From contig JAWPHD010004478.1 of NCBI GenBank assembly GCA_037043455.1, forward strand, positions 62,001 through 126,000: DNA of 64,000 nt. The letters are read 5' to 3'. Both the position numbers and the translations under genes were made by a program. The stretch comes from Cyrtodaria siliqua. Lineage: Eukaryota; Mollusca; Bivalvia; Adapedonta; Hiatellidae. The notes under the pieces are model-generated. The model was not told where the DNA came from. It ran no database searches and saw nothing but the letters and a program-made list of their open reading frames with translations. This document shows, piece after piece, positions 53,598-64,000 of the stretch. The stretch's first letter is position 1; every line of letters starts with the position of its first letter.

Positions 53598-55319
53598 AGC
53601 CATTCATTGCCACCGTTGCACCCGTGTACGAGCGATCAGACATAGAATGTGGTCCCAACGACATGAGCGTCTTCCTTCCAATGGACCTTCTACCCGAGAA
53701 TCGCAATATCACATGGCGCGAGGAGAGATGCCGAGTTCAGTCCAACGGCACGCATTATATCAACACAATATTTCTGTCTGACTGTGGAACGACTGTTCAG
53801 ATTGAAAATGATACGGTGACCTTTTCGAACGATCTTATTGTGCGCACGGCCGTGGATGTCTTTATTACAAACGACGATGGTCGCGTGGCCTCAGCAGATA
53901 ACGACCAAATTACGTTAGGAGAAGGGTACGAAACGGTGATTCCTGTGAAATGTATTTATCCTAGACACAACAACATATCCACGAGTTACATACCCGTTAA
54001 ACAAAATGTCAGATTCTTTGAGAAACGCCATGGTCAACTTGATATAACAATGCAACAATTTGAGACGGAAGTTTTCGACAAAGCTGTTCCGGTGGAGGAT
54101 TACCCGAGAAAGATTCCCCTGGACAATGACGTATTCATACGTCTAGGGTTGAACGTTAACACAGACGATCTTCGTTTGAAGGTTGACCATTGCATTGCAA
54201 CATCAACCCCATCCCCAGCCGACCTCAACTGGCGTCAACTCATCCAGTCCGGGTAAGACCGATTGTTTTACATTTATGAATCGTTAGTTTTAATTTGGTG
54301 AAAGTGAACCCTTACATGTAGAAATGCCCACTGTCTTTCAAAATTGCTCATTGTGTAATTACGATCAAATCCATCATAATCGAAGAATCTGATTTGCTGG
54401 TTGTTCCCTTCTGCCTTTAGCTAACAAATATATTGCAATCTAAAATGGATATCTTTAAACGTAAAAAATTCCACATGGTGTATTCCGTCTCCAAACAAAC
54501 AGCCAACATGTTCAGACATATATTATCTCTATGAATACAGTATGCATATGCAAAATAAAAAAGTGTATATTAATAATATAAAACTATATTTTGCTCAAAC
54601 AGATGTCCAGTGAATACTGTTCGTCTGCTATCAGACAAAGTCGATAAAACCAAAGACATCAGATTCACTTTCAAAGCCTTCGATTTCCGCCACAATGCGT
54701 CTGGCTTCGTCTACATCCACTGCGAAGTGTCTGTTTGTAGCACGATGGACACTGACTGCAACATGGGATGCCCTGCACGTGCGCGTCGTGCTGCCAATGA
54801 CAACCGTTACGGCGGATCTCACCTGGTGTCTACTGGACCGCTTTTGGTTTCCAAAGAGGATATAGAATCTCAACAGGGTATTTAATTTGTTTAATTTTCT
54901 TCTATTTCTCATAAGTTCCAATATATATAGATGAGTTCAATAAGGACTATATAAACTATATAACATACCACTGTTTGCCTTTTCACCCATGAGTAAAAAA
55001 ATCCTGTTTTTATAAGTCTGGGCTAATGCCACACTTATTTGTAAAGCCTTCTGCGTAAGCCAGGACGATTGTATTCATTCGAGAACACAAGTAACTCACT
55101 AACTGTCAACACAGACTCGTTTCTGTGCAAAACTAGACATTTTTAAAGTTATAAAAACGTAATGGTTTTGTAAATATAATATTTTATTTTCCAGGTTTCT
55201 TGACCATGCCAACCGTGTTGGCAGCCGTCTGCCTGCTGGTTGCTATGGCAGCAGTGGTTGTCGCCATAATTGGGTGGACAAGGAAATCGCAGCATCAAGG
55301 AAAGCCTGGATCAATATGA
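53598..55319 (+). CDS. ZP-domain transmembrane protein, last three exons
   Basis: Three exons join in frame: 53598-54252, 54603-54877 and 55195-55319. All junctions are GT...AG: the acceptor before 53598 has a long pyrimidine tract and CAG, the first donor is GTAAGA, and later acceptors are AACAG and TTCCAG. The protein has the zona pellucida Cys pattern: ZP-N (IECGPNDMSVFL, ERCRV, SDCGTT), then VKCIYP, DHCIAT, SGCPVN, VYIHCEVSVC, DTDC and MGCP. Next are a furin-type site (RARR) and a C-terminal membrane segment (VLAAVCLLVAMAAVVVAIIG) with a short basic tail. ZP proteins polymerise into extracellular matrices, and cleavage at such a site releases them. The N-terminus is missing. The in-frame ATG at 53498 lies in intron-like sequence and is not taken as the start. 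Confidence 0.85.
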
Positions 55320-55707
55320 CAGTTGTTTTATCATATGCATTATGAACTGTATTTTGAATAGGTTTTGATAGTTTATTTGTATATACGTATTACATACTTT
55401 ATAATACAGATCTGTGAAATGTTACATGTATGCTGTTGTATGCATATTTTTACAATTAGAAAGAAATGTAGAATTAATGAACTATTTTAGTTATGATTAT
55501 AGTTTTTAAACAACAGGCAGGGATATTAGATTAGTGATAACTGGTTCACCGGCAGGAGCAACACTTTTACGCCAGAAGATATATAATTTACATTAACACA
55601 ACAGAAGATATATACAGAAGATATATAATTAAAATTACTAAATGAGTGAATCGGCGTATAGGTTAATACCAGGAACGTACACGTTCCTGTTAATACCAAG
55701 TATATCG
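55320..55707. other. likely 3' UTR and downstream DNA of the ZP gene
   Basis: AT-rich, no frame. A short palindrome 'aggaacgtacacgttcct' lies at 55671-55688. No clear AATAAA directly after the stop was identified. Confidence 0.4.
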
Positions 55708-55923
55708 GGCCATCCTTAAAAATATATTTGTTTGCTGTTTCCCGACCCAGGATTTTATAAGTGGGTAGGTAGGTAGGTGAATTTTTTTTAAAATTAAAGA
55801 AAAATGTACTGAAAACAGTAAAAAAGTAATTTGTTAAAGAATTGCTATAAAAACTTTTGGGTAGGGCCCTTTTTGGTGGGTATGTAGGGAAACAGCAAAC
55901 CAACAATTGTTTATTGTCGGCCT
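55708..55923. mobile_element. foldback MITE, same family as 10562-10841
   Basis: The arms share 'tttgtttgctgtttccc' and its complement 'gggaaacagcaaacc'. The interior has 'gggtaggtaggtaggtg' as in the 10562 element (inverted), and the right end is GGCCT. Confidence 0.6.
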
Positions 55924-57740
55924 CAGGTTCGTGTATACGTTATAATACGGTAGTAAATAAAACAGCTTTGTCCAGATTGGTACTATATATACGTATGACT
56001 GCAAGAGTTATGGGATACCGACTTATTTCCTTCACACTTTTCGTTTTCTTTTTGTACATGTACTTTTATTTCTAAAAATGATGTTGCTTTTTTTGTGTGT
56101 AAAAACACAATATATATGGAGTATGTTGTAGGCTTGTTGGCTCTACTTAGTTGTTTATTTTACCCAGTTTTTGCAATAAAAAACGAATCAAATCCATAGT
56201 TGTATTTTGGTGTCCCAGAAACATTCAGTGTGTCCCAGGGCAGGTGACCATGTAAGAAATAGGCATACTTTATTATGGTGGCTGTATACCATTTTGTTTT
56301 CGTAGGCTTTGGGGTATTAAAGTATATCTCTCCGTGAGTATAGAGACAATAGGGAGAAATAACACTAGTCATCTTGGTCTTGAGAACTATTGTACATATG
56401 TTGACAATTGTTGTGTACCCTGGACTATCAAGCGAGTTCAGATGAAGTGCTCTGCTGAAAAATATTTGTCAGTCTCATTGTATATAGAGAAATATAAGGA
56501 AACTTGCAAAACATCTTTTCAAGAAACTTTGTCTATAGTCCTTATTTCATTAGACCTAGACTGTCCTAGAATATAATGTGTGTTCAAATGAAATTCCTTC
56601 CCAGGGTAAACAAATTGCCACGCTCCTGCTGTGGTTTAAATTCTAATTTGACAAATTGTCACGCTCCTGATTCAAACATTTTTGTGAATACCTCATTGCA
56701 AAGAACCTGACTAAGGACATGACCTGGAACAATAACAATTAAGGTAAACAATTTTAAGATCATGCCAGGCCAGGCCAATGAGACAAGGCTAGTTAGGCCA
56801 AGCCAAGTCGCAACCACATGCTGCTTCTGGGGGTCAGTAGATCATAGGGGGCCGATCATAGGTAGACATTTTCAGGGGAGGAAACTCATTCTTTTAGGGG
56901 AGGAAACTCTTTTTCACAAGAGGTACTTTTTTTTCAGAGGATGAGAGAAAGCTCGTTTTCGAGGGAAGGTTGTTTTTTTCTAAGGATGTAACCGTTTTCT
57001 TTTATGGGAGGAGGTTACCCTTTTTCTATTGGAGATATTTCGTTTTTTAAGGGAAGTCACTATTTTTTTCAAGGAAGTAACTTGTTTTTTTCAGGGAAGG
57101 CAACTTGTTTTTTTTCAGGGAAGGTAACTTGTTTTTTTTTCAGGGAAGACAACTTGTTTTTTTTTCAAGGGATGATTTAACAACAAATAGTCTTCATGTT
57201 TTCCATAAATAATAATTCAACCAAACTTAAAGGGACACACGACAATCTTGAGTGTACAATTCCGGGCTTTCCGTTAGTTTTTCTACATAACTTGCATTCT
57301 TCAATCATAAGTATTAGAATAGTTCAAAGCAAGTTTTGTTTGTATATTTACTTACTGTTGATTACGATGCATCAATAATATATTTAAAGACACATTTTGA
57401 GCCTATTGTATTTGTGGTGGTGGGTGGGTGTGGGAGGGCTGGGTGTGAGAGAATTTCTATAGGTAACTGTAAATCGCTGTTAGAAATACATTTGCACAAG
57501 GAAATTGAGATTATTAGTTTTTTGTCAAAGGATGAGGCCCGTCCCATAAAGAATGTATTATAATGTAGTAAAAATTATAATCGTTTTGCATTTTGTATAT
57601 ATGTTAAAACAACTATGTATAGATAGGTTTTCTTAAAAGACCCGTGTTAACAATTAATAGTTCTCGGCCATGTTTTAGTAAATCTCAAATGCAAGAAACT
57701 CATTGGGACTTCAAAATTCAAAATTCTTGTCATCTGTCAG
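55924..57740. other. non-coding DNA with a purine/pyrimidine-biased repeat
   Basis: At 56870-57175 a degenerate ~28-bp unit ('gaaggcaacttgttttttttc') recurs about ten times. No gene is recognised in the rest. Confidence 0.5.
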
Positions 57741-58480
57741 TGTTTTTGATCACCTGAGCCGAAGGCCGTTGTCTGTCCGTCGTCCGTCGTCATCTTTTGC
57801 TTCTGACGACTTTTTCTCAGAAACCGCTTGTCGGAATTCAACCAAATCTTATATGAATTCATTGAAATGGATTTTATAGTTGCACCAACTTGGCGAAATT
57901 ACAGGTTTTTATTGGTGGAGGAAGACCTTAGGTGCAAACTCGGGCATTTTTTTCGTGCACGGGCGCGCACCTGAGTAGAACCATCGACATTCTGCAAGCA
58001 AGCTGGATAGCTTGATACTCACATACTAAACAATCCTGGCTCCATGGGGAATCGAACCCACAGCGGTGAGGGACATGTGCTTTCAAGTCTGAGACCACTC
58101 GACCACGGATGACCCCAAGTTTATGTGAAGCATCATTATATGTTTGTTCGAATGGTACACCTGAGGTCATAAATGCCCCCGCGATGGGGCTTATCAGTTT
58201 CATTTAACAAATCTTACAAAATCTGCAAAAATACAAGATATAGAGCTGTGATATTTTGCATGTAACATCGTCTTATGGTCCTCTAACTAGTTTATTCCAA
58301 TGGTGACCCTGAGGTCAATTTTGGACACGCCCCAGTGGTCAAATATTAAGCATAGACTTATATAGGGAAACACTTAAAAATATTCTTCTCTGAAACTACA
58401 ATAGCCAGAGGCTTAATATTTTGCATTTACCTTAAAGGTTATAGTCATCTAGCAAGTTTGTTCAAATACTGTGGTCAGAT
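57741..58480 (-). repeat. dispersed repeat, inverted copy of 43436-44690
   Basis: It contains 'cacctgagccgaaggccgtt', 'gtccgtcgtccgtcgtca' and 'ctctgaaactacaatagcca', which are complements of blocks at 43840-44690. It is split by a tRNA-like insertion near 57920-58205. Confidence 0.65.
57920..58205 (-). mobile_element. tRNA-derived SINE candidate inserted in the repeat
   Basis: On the minus strand the segment near 58116-58035 has a box A (TGGTCGAGTGG) and box B (GGTTCGATTCC) spaced as in a tRNA with a long variable arm (Ser/Leu type). A non-tRNA body follows down to about 57920. It interrupts the dispersed repeat, which continues on both sides. Family not assigned. Confidence 0.5.
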
Positions 58481-59281
58481 TTAAACATTTCCTGTTCTGC
58501 TTCCTTTTAGTGTATTTATATATGGTGCAGTAAAATTATCATGTTGTTGTTTGTTTTCTGATATTAATAACAAGAGAATCGTTAGAACCCATGAATGCAT
58601 CCCGAAAGTTACACAGACAAAAGTAATGTTTAGTGGGAGAGCTTCCTTATTTAAAATGAATACGTACGGAACTCTATCATTCTCCGGATAAGATTTTTCA
58701 AAAAAGGGAGATAATTAAAAAAGAAGTGAAGCTAGAGTTATGGTTCCTAGGAACTGCACTCCGTCTCATTGTCCTAATCATTCACACGAACTTTAATCAA
58801 GCATACTTTTGAGTTATGCTCCTGACAAAAAGTGTGAGGCACGGACGCACATGCACGGAAAAAGCGGCGACTATATGATCCCCCACAATAAACAATCTAG
58901 TGTTTTTAGTTACAATATATTTTATATCAAAAACTAAGGTAATAGTAAATGAAATGAAAAAAAACTGTGATGGGGCCTCAATATAATGTCTCTGAGGTAA
59001 TCAGTCAGCGAGAAGTAGGCAGTTAAAAAGCATGCTATCCATGATTTTTCAACGACTACATTCAGTTGGGAAATGTGTCTTTAAACGAATGGTAGAATAA
59101 CAAAGAAAACTAAAATTTTAGTTAACTATATGCAAGCAAGTTCAATGTCAAAATGATACTAGATAAATAAGTTAAGATGCTAATCTACTTGATTGCTGAA
59201 AACTTCAAGATTGCCAAGTGTCCCTTTAATATGGAGCTTATTTAATGCCTGTACAAATTTCATAAGAAACTGAAGAACATT
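58481..59281. other. non-coding DNA, nothing recognised
   Basis: AT-rich sequence with no plausible gene or repeat structure. Confidence 0.35.
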
Positions 59282-59965
59282 AGGCCACAAAAAATTAATT
59301 ACCTGGTTCTCAGGCCACTTTTTCTGAGAAGAGATGTGGGCGGGCGGATTTTTTTTTTACAATTTTACAGCGGTCAACAGACACGCGGGCGATTTTTTTG
59401 TATCCAAACTTTAATTCCAATACATGTATTGATGCAAAATATCTCGAAATACATGTGCAATAACCAGTTAGATCAGCTCATCTCTATTGTCGATCATTAC
59501 CTTATCATTTCTTCCCGACTTATGCTTCTTTCAATCACAATAAGTCCGTATATTTGTATTAGATCACGCATGAACTTCAATCGACTCGATGACACCGCCA
59601 TTATTGCATGTTGTTGTGAGAATTTGTCGATTAGAATAAATCACCTGTTCTGTAGCACCTACTAGTTCCAAGCATCTCAAGCGTCCGACTCTCCTAGACT
59701 GGTACCCGTACGACTGCAACACTCACAAGCTAGCGAGCAGAGCGGCAGATAGTCGGCTGCGCACCAGTCTACCCACAAGGGGATTCCCCTGAGGTAGTTG
59801 CATGTTAAAACCGGAACGAACTTGGATGCGGAACTTTTTCTCGAAATTCCGGTAGCGCATTCCAATATTTTATTTTATTACTTTTGAGATAAAATCGGCA
59901 ATGCTGCACCAAAAAAAAGACATGCGGGCGGGCCTGAGAACCAGGTAATTAATTTTTTATGGCCT
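59282..59965. mobile_element. 684-bp inverted-repeat element with AGGCC...GGCCT ends
   Basis: The termini AGGCCACAAAAAATTAATTA and TAATTAATTTTTTATGGCCT pair, and the arms continue through 'acctggttctcaggcc' and 'ggcctgagaaccaggt', about 36 bp in all. The interior has no transposase-like frame. Confidence 0.8.
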
Positions 59966-61528
59966 TATGGGGTTTTCATTTGTATTCGTATTGGCACCAA
60001 TTACTCTTTCAGATCGCCTTAAAATGGCAAAAAATAAATACAACTAAACTGCATATCACAATAATTTTATTCACTTTTCATGATTTTATCATATATTCGT
60101 AATCTTTTGTTCTGTTCAAGAATTATTTTCTATAAATAGCTTTAATAAGGATGAAAGAAATAACAGATTCAACTTTGAACATTACATTAAAAGCACACAA
60201 TTATTAATGAATACCATCTAGAAAGAAGTGCTGGAGATGACTTGCAATTCACATTTTACAGTTTCCAACAGAAAACAACAACATTCCTGCTATAAAGTCA
60301 AGTAAATCCCAAAGTAAACCGCAAAAATAATTGCCAGTTTAAACCTATGAATGCACAAAAATGCCTTAGCCAATTTAAAAATAACAAACCTTGAACAAAT
60401 TAAAAAATCGCTGAATTTCTTCTGACCCATGGGAACCCTGTTTTATAAATGTACTTATAATGCCAATATTATGTAAATCAGCTGGCTTATTTATACCAAC
60501 AAATAAAGAATTCACTTGACGATTAATAGCCCTACTTTACTCCTCCTCAACTACAAGATGTCAATCCGGTCCTTTTTGAGACTTTAAAAGCACTTATTTC
60601 ATATAAAAAACAAAAAAATGTTCTTTTATTCAGCACTTACTATTTTCTGAAGAACATCTCCAGAAGTCGACACTTCTTGATCTAGGATGAACATCATTAT
60701 ATCGGTATATGTTTCTCATATAAAAAACATTCTAACAAAACAAAAGCACTTAATTCCAGAGTTATAGCACAATGATATGTATGTAGTATACAAGAAAGAA
60801 ACGAATAAATAGCAAAACTATGCTAAAGTTAATACACATAGCACGGATATGCTGGTGCAGATAGTACAAACATGCTGTTGTTATTGTCTATGTGCATGTG
60901 TATGTACAGCTGGGACTAGCATCAACAATAGATTGAAATGTCAGTCTGAATACATGTTGGACAATTTATCTAAATGTTCACTGACACGTAAAACTGAAAT
61001 ACAAATATTTATTAAGGTAGAGGTACACACATGCACATTTAACTTTTTAAAACTTGTTTCATGAAACTTCATCACAGAATATACATAGAGTGATAGTTTA
61101 GATTATAAGGTCATTTTTCATCTGACAGATGACAGACATTTTTTTTTTTCAACAAACGTGCAGATGTTTATCGTTAGTTAATTTACACTGTACATGGCTA
61201 AATCACAGGTTTAATCTGGAGACTCGCTGTAGTCGACAAAGCGACTAGGCTTAATTTTAAACAGAAAATCAATTGACACATTTGTAAACATTGAAAGTTT
61301 GCTAATATAAGATTCACAAGATGTAACCCTGTTATCAAGTTTAAATAGTTTTGCGATTCTTAAATAAATATTGTGCTCAATGATATATCATAAACGATGG
61401 TTGTGCGTATAGCTTCTGTGTCTGTTCATTCAACATGCACGCAATAACTTTCTTTTATTACTTCACAAACTTTTGTTACACGTTGAAAATAAATAACACG
61501 ATTGTTCCAGTTTCCATGGAAACCGCTG
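59966..61528. other. likely 3' UTR / downstream region of KARS1 plus intergenic DNA
   Basis: No coding frame. The part adjoining 61528 should be the 3' UTR of the minus-strand KARS1 gene. The rest looks like unique AT-rich DNA. Confidence 0.4.
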
Positions 61529-63603
61529 CTACGATTTAGCTCCTCCTTCTGACGGAGCACCGGTATTTTCTTCGGGCTTCATGGCGGGGAACAACATGAC
61601 CTCCTGCAACAGTAAGTGTATACACCAGTTAGTTTTCCAGGCTTCCGTTTTTTTTATTTCATATATACATGATCATCTTTGTGTTATACTTATATTGCTT
61701 ATTAATGCTGCCTTAGTTCGCTGAGAGAAGATAGCTTGGCCGGATTTTTTATTTTTTTTAGTGGGATCACAAAAGAGTAAATGAGTTTAGGTGCACCATA
61801 GAACCTAGTTTAAATTCGCCAGCAGCCTTTAGCCACTGGCTGTTCCAAGGCAGCATCCCTATCAGACCCGTAGCCAGCCCTGAAATTTAACCGAGGCAAA
61901 TTCCTTCCGGCGTCTGAGGACATGTACCCCGTAAAAACTGTTGATTTCTACATGTGATTTCCTTCATTTTAGTGCGTTCCTTGGCCAAATTTTAAGACAA
62001 ATATATTCAAGTCTATTTTATTTGATATTTCATTAGAATGCCTACTTCAATGTTTGATACCTTCCCAGAATTCTACCGAGGCAACTGCGGGCTTTCACCC
62101 CTAAATATACCTTTGCTTATCACAATGTTAAACTAGAACTGTCACTGAAGGTGATGAATACCACCCCCACTTAAATTCTATTAAACAAAGTGCTATAATT
62201 CTGTAATAAATTAGGTCACATCCATTTGCTTTTTGACATGTTGTGATGTACTACCCAAGAAACAACTATAAGTTAAGTTTGAAGGGTCTAAGAGAAAAGT
62301 GACCTAAGAGAAAGTGACCTAAATGCAAATTATCAAGTTATCTGCCCCTTGCTTGGAGGGTCAAGGTCACATCCACATTTGCTTTGTCATGTTGCAATGT
62401 TCCACCCACGATACAACTGTAAGCAGTTTGAAAGGTCTAGTGCATACAGTTTGTGAAAAAGTGACCTAAAACGCAAAAGCTGAAGGTAAAAATCATTAAG
62501 TTATCTGCCCTTTGCTTGAAGGGTCAAGGTCACTTCCACATTTGCTTTGTCACGTTGCGATGTACCACCCAAGAAACAACTATAAGCAAAGTTTGAAAGG
62601 TCTAGTGCATACAGTTTGTGAGAAAATGACCTAAACACAAAACTTGAATGCTGACGCCTTCACTGCCGCCGCTGGAAAAGCAACACCTATGTCTCTTTTG
62701 TTCATATTCGAGACAAGAATATGTTACGCGCCGCGAGAGGACTTTGCGGACGTGATTCCTATATAGCCTCCATTTCACTTGGTGAAAGTGGGGGTATAAT
62801 TATCATCATAAAGTACATTTGTAGGTAACTCAATGAAATTTTGCTACCATTAGATTTACAAGAGGTATTTTAATTTTAATAGTGTTACGTTTTTGAAATA
62901 AATGTTAAGCTCAACAATAATTATATCACCAGAGGGTGTCCTGCAAAACACTTGTACCGTCTGCCTTGTGCCTTGTGCTTATTTCAGCAAGGATAATATA
63001 ACTATAGAGTTTGAAGACAGTGGGAGCAATTCTTCATGAGTTAAGCAGCAGAAACAATTTTTCGTAAGAGGATCAGTGTGACCTTGACCGTTGACCTACT
63101 TACCCTAATCAAGGACAATCAATGTATTAAGTTTGATGACTGGGTGCATACCATCACAAGTTATTGAGCGAATTTTTCACCCCCTTAACGTTGACCGTGA
63201 CCTATGACCTTCTGACCCCAACATTAATATTGGGGTCATCCTCTTGACAAGGAAATCATTGTATAAAGTTTGATGACTGTGGGTGGATGTCTTCAGCAGT
63301 AATTGAAAGGAGAACAAATATTCATTATCGAATCACATTGCCCTTTGACCTCGAAATCAATAGGGGTCAACCTCCCACCAAGGCCAATCAAGTTATAAAG
63401 TTTAAAGACGGTACAATCACGGTGTACTGTCAAGCATGCAATATGGGATATCAGCACCTACCTTGATGTTGTGGAGTCTGTAAGGAACATTGTGAGTCTA
63501 TCCAGACCCAGACCCCAGCCCGCGGTGGGTGGTAGTCCATACTCCAGGGATGTACAGAAGTTTCATCTACAAACATAGCCTCGTCATCACCTGCAGCTTT
63601 GTC
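61529..63603 (-). CDS. KARS1: Lysyl-tRNA synthetase, last two exons (partial)
   Basis: Minus strand. The last exon (61603-61529, 25 codons with stop) reads [15 protein letters not shown], the characteristic C-terminal end of eukaryotic lysyl-tRNA synthetase, followed by a short Gly/Ser/Ala tail. The preceding exon (63603-63462) has a TTTCAG acceptor and a GTAGGT donor. It begins [14 protein letters not shown] and, in a second frame, continues [20 protein letters not shown], which is class II motif 3 (GLGLDR). The enzyme charges tRNA-Lys in the cytosol and, in many animals, mitochondria. This exon is 142 bp where 144 would be needed, so it appears to lack two single bases. The intron between is 1.86 kb and full of repeats. 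The rest of the gene lies beyond the right edge. Confidence 0.85.
61604..63461. repeat. KARS1 last intron filled with dispersed repeats
   Basis: At 61650-61870 there is a repeat shared with 45315-45540 ('ccactggctgttccaaggca'). At 62210-62720 lies a copy of the 'gggtcaaggtcacttccaca' family of 40200-43435, with the 'ggaaaagcaacacctatgtc' end. At 62930-63420 is a repeat related to 7915-8420. No additional exon is seen. Confidence 0.7.
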
Positions 63604-64000
63604 CTGAAAACATAACCCAGAATTATTGTTAAAGCACTGAAACACCAAAACAACAACAAACACTCAGATACTTTAACAGAACATGCTGAATTTTTACAAT
63701 AACCGTTGTTGAAGAGTTATCTCTCTTAGTTCGGCTGTATACGTGCATAAACGAGTAATGGGTTCATAAATGGATACGCATATAATTTGTTTAAAAATGT
63801 ATTTCAATCACAAAACAACCACTTCTTAACTACTTCAAGTCCCATATGATATTTATGATTATAAACTCAAGTTGGAAAAAAATCCAAACCACTTTTTGTC
63901 ATCAATAAAAAGTCCCAATTAGCACAATATGAGGTTTGTTTGTATTTTACAAGATTCAGGTATCTATATCAGACCTGACAGAGGGAAATATGCACAGTTT
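63604..64000. other. KARS1 intron, continuing off the window
   Basis: Sequence upstream of the acceptor at 63604 on the minus strand. No further exon was recognised before the window ends. Confidence 0.5.

Noticed and set aside
59677..59865. Cys-rich 62-codon minus-strand frame
   Set aside because: It sits inside the 684-bp inverted-repeat element and has no family resemblance.

Overview
The window looks like a repeat-rich stretch of an invertebrate nuclear genome, most likely a heterodont bivalve mollusc. It is AT-rich, its host genes have introns, and it is packed with minisatellites, foldback elements and short dispersed repeats. Several of those dispersed repeats are of a kind I associate with clam-like genomes (blocks reading 'gggccataactc', 'ggagggtcaaggtcact', 'acggacggacgac'). 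The species call is inference. The repeats, splice sites and reading frames are read directly.

The centrepiece is an 18.1 kb Polinton/Maverick element (19177-37280), an endogenous virus-like DNA transposon. It is bounded by terminal inverted repeats of about 332 and 363 bp and by a 5-bp target duplication, GTTTT. It carries the core Polinton set: a protein-primed family B DNA polymerase, a retroviral-type integrase, an A32/FtsK-HerA-like packaging ATPase, a double-jelly-roll major capsid protein and a penton-like minor capsid protein. It also has a set of small conserved or unrecognised membrane, coiled-coil, zinc-binding and OB-like proteins. Genes are tightly packed in convergent and divergent pairs that share very short AT-rich spacers. 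No adenovirus-type maturation protease was recognised. The copy is damaged: the polymerase has two frame breaks, the penton-like gene has an internal stop, and a small capsid-region gene appears to be split by a ~3.2 kb insertion that ends in a 46-C tract. The two TIRs differ very little, so insertion looks recent. The target was a dimeric ~360-bp satellite, and the uninterrupted satellite shows the empty site.

Left of the element (1-19176) I see no convincing host gene. The region holds hAT-like and foldback MITEs, minisatellites of 25, 24, 34 and ~92 bp units, dispersed repeats, and a very small LTR element whose LTRs each contain a tRNA-like Pol III promoter (9500-9876). Right of the element (38181-53500) are bivalve-type dispersed repeats including a 1.12-kb tandem duplication, decayed LINE fragments, a tRNA-derived SINE candidate and more inverted-repeat elements.

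Two host genes are supported at the right end. One is a ZP-domain transmembrane protein on the plus strand (last three exons, 53598-55319). The other is the 3' end of lysyl-tRNA synthetase on the minus strand (61529-63603). The KARS1 penultimate exon lacks two single bases, which suggests that some of the one-base frame breaks in this window, including those in the Polinton polymerase, could be consensus errors rather than real mutations.
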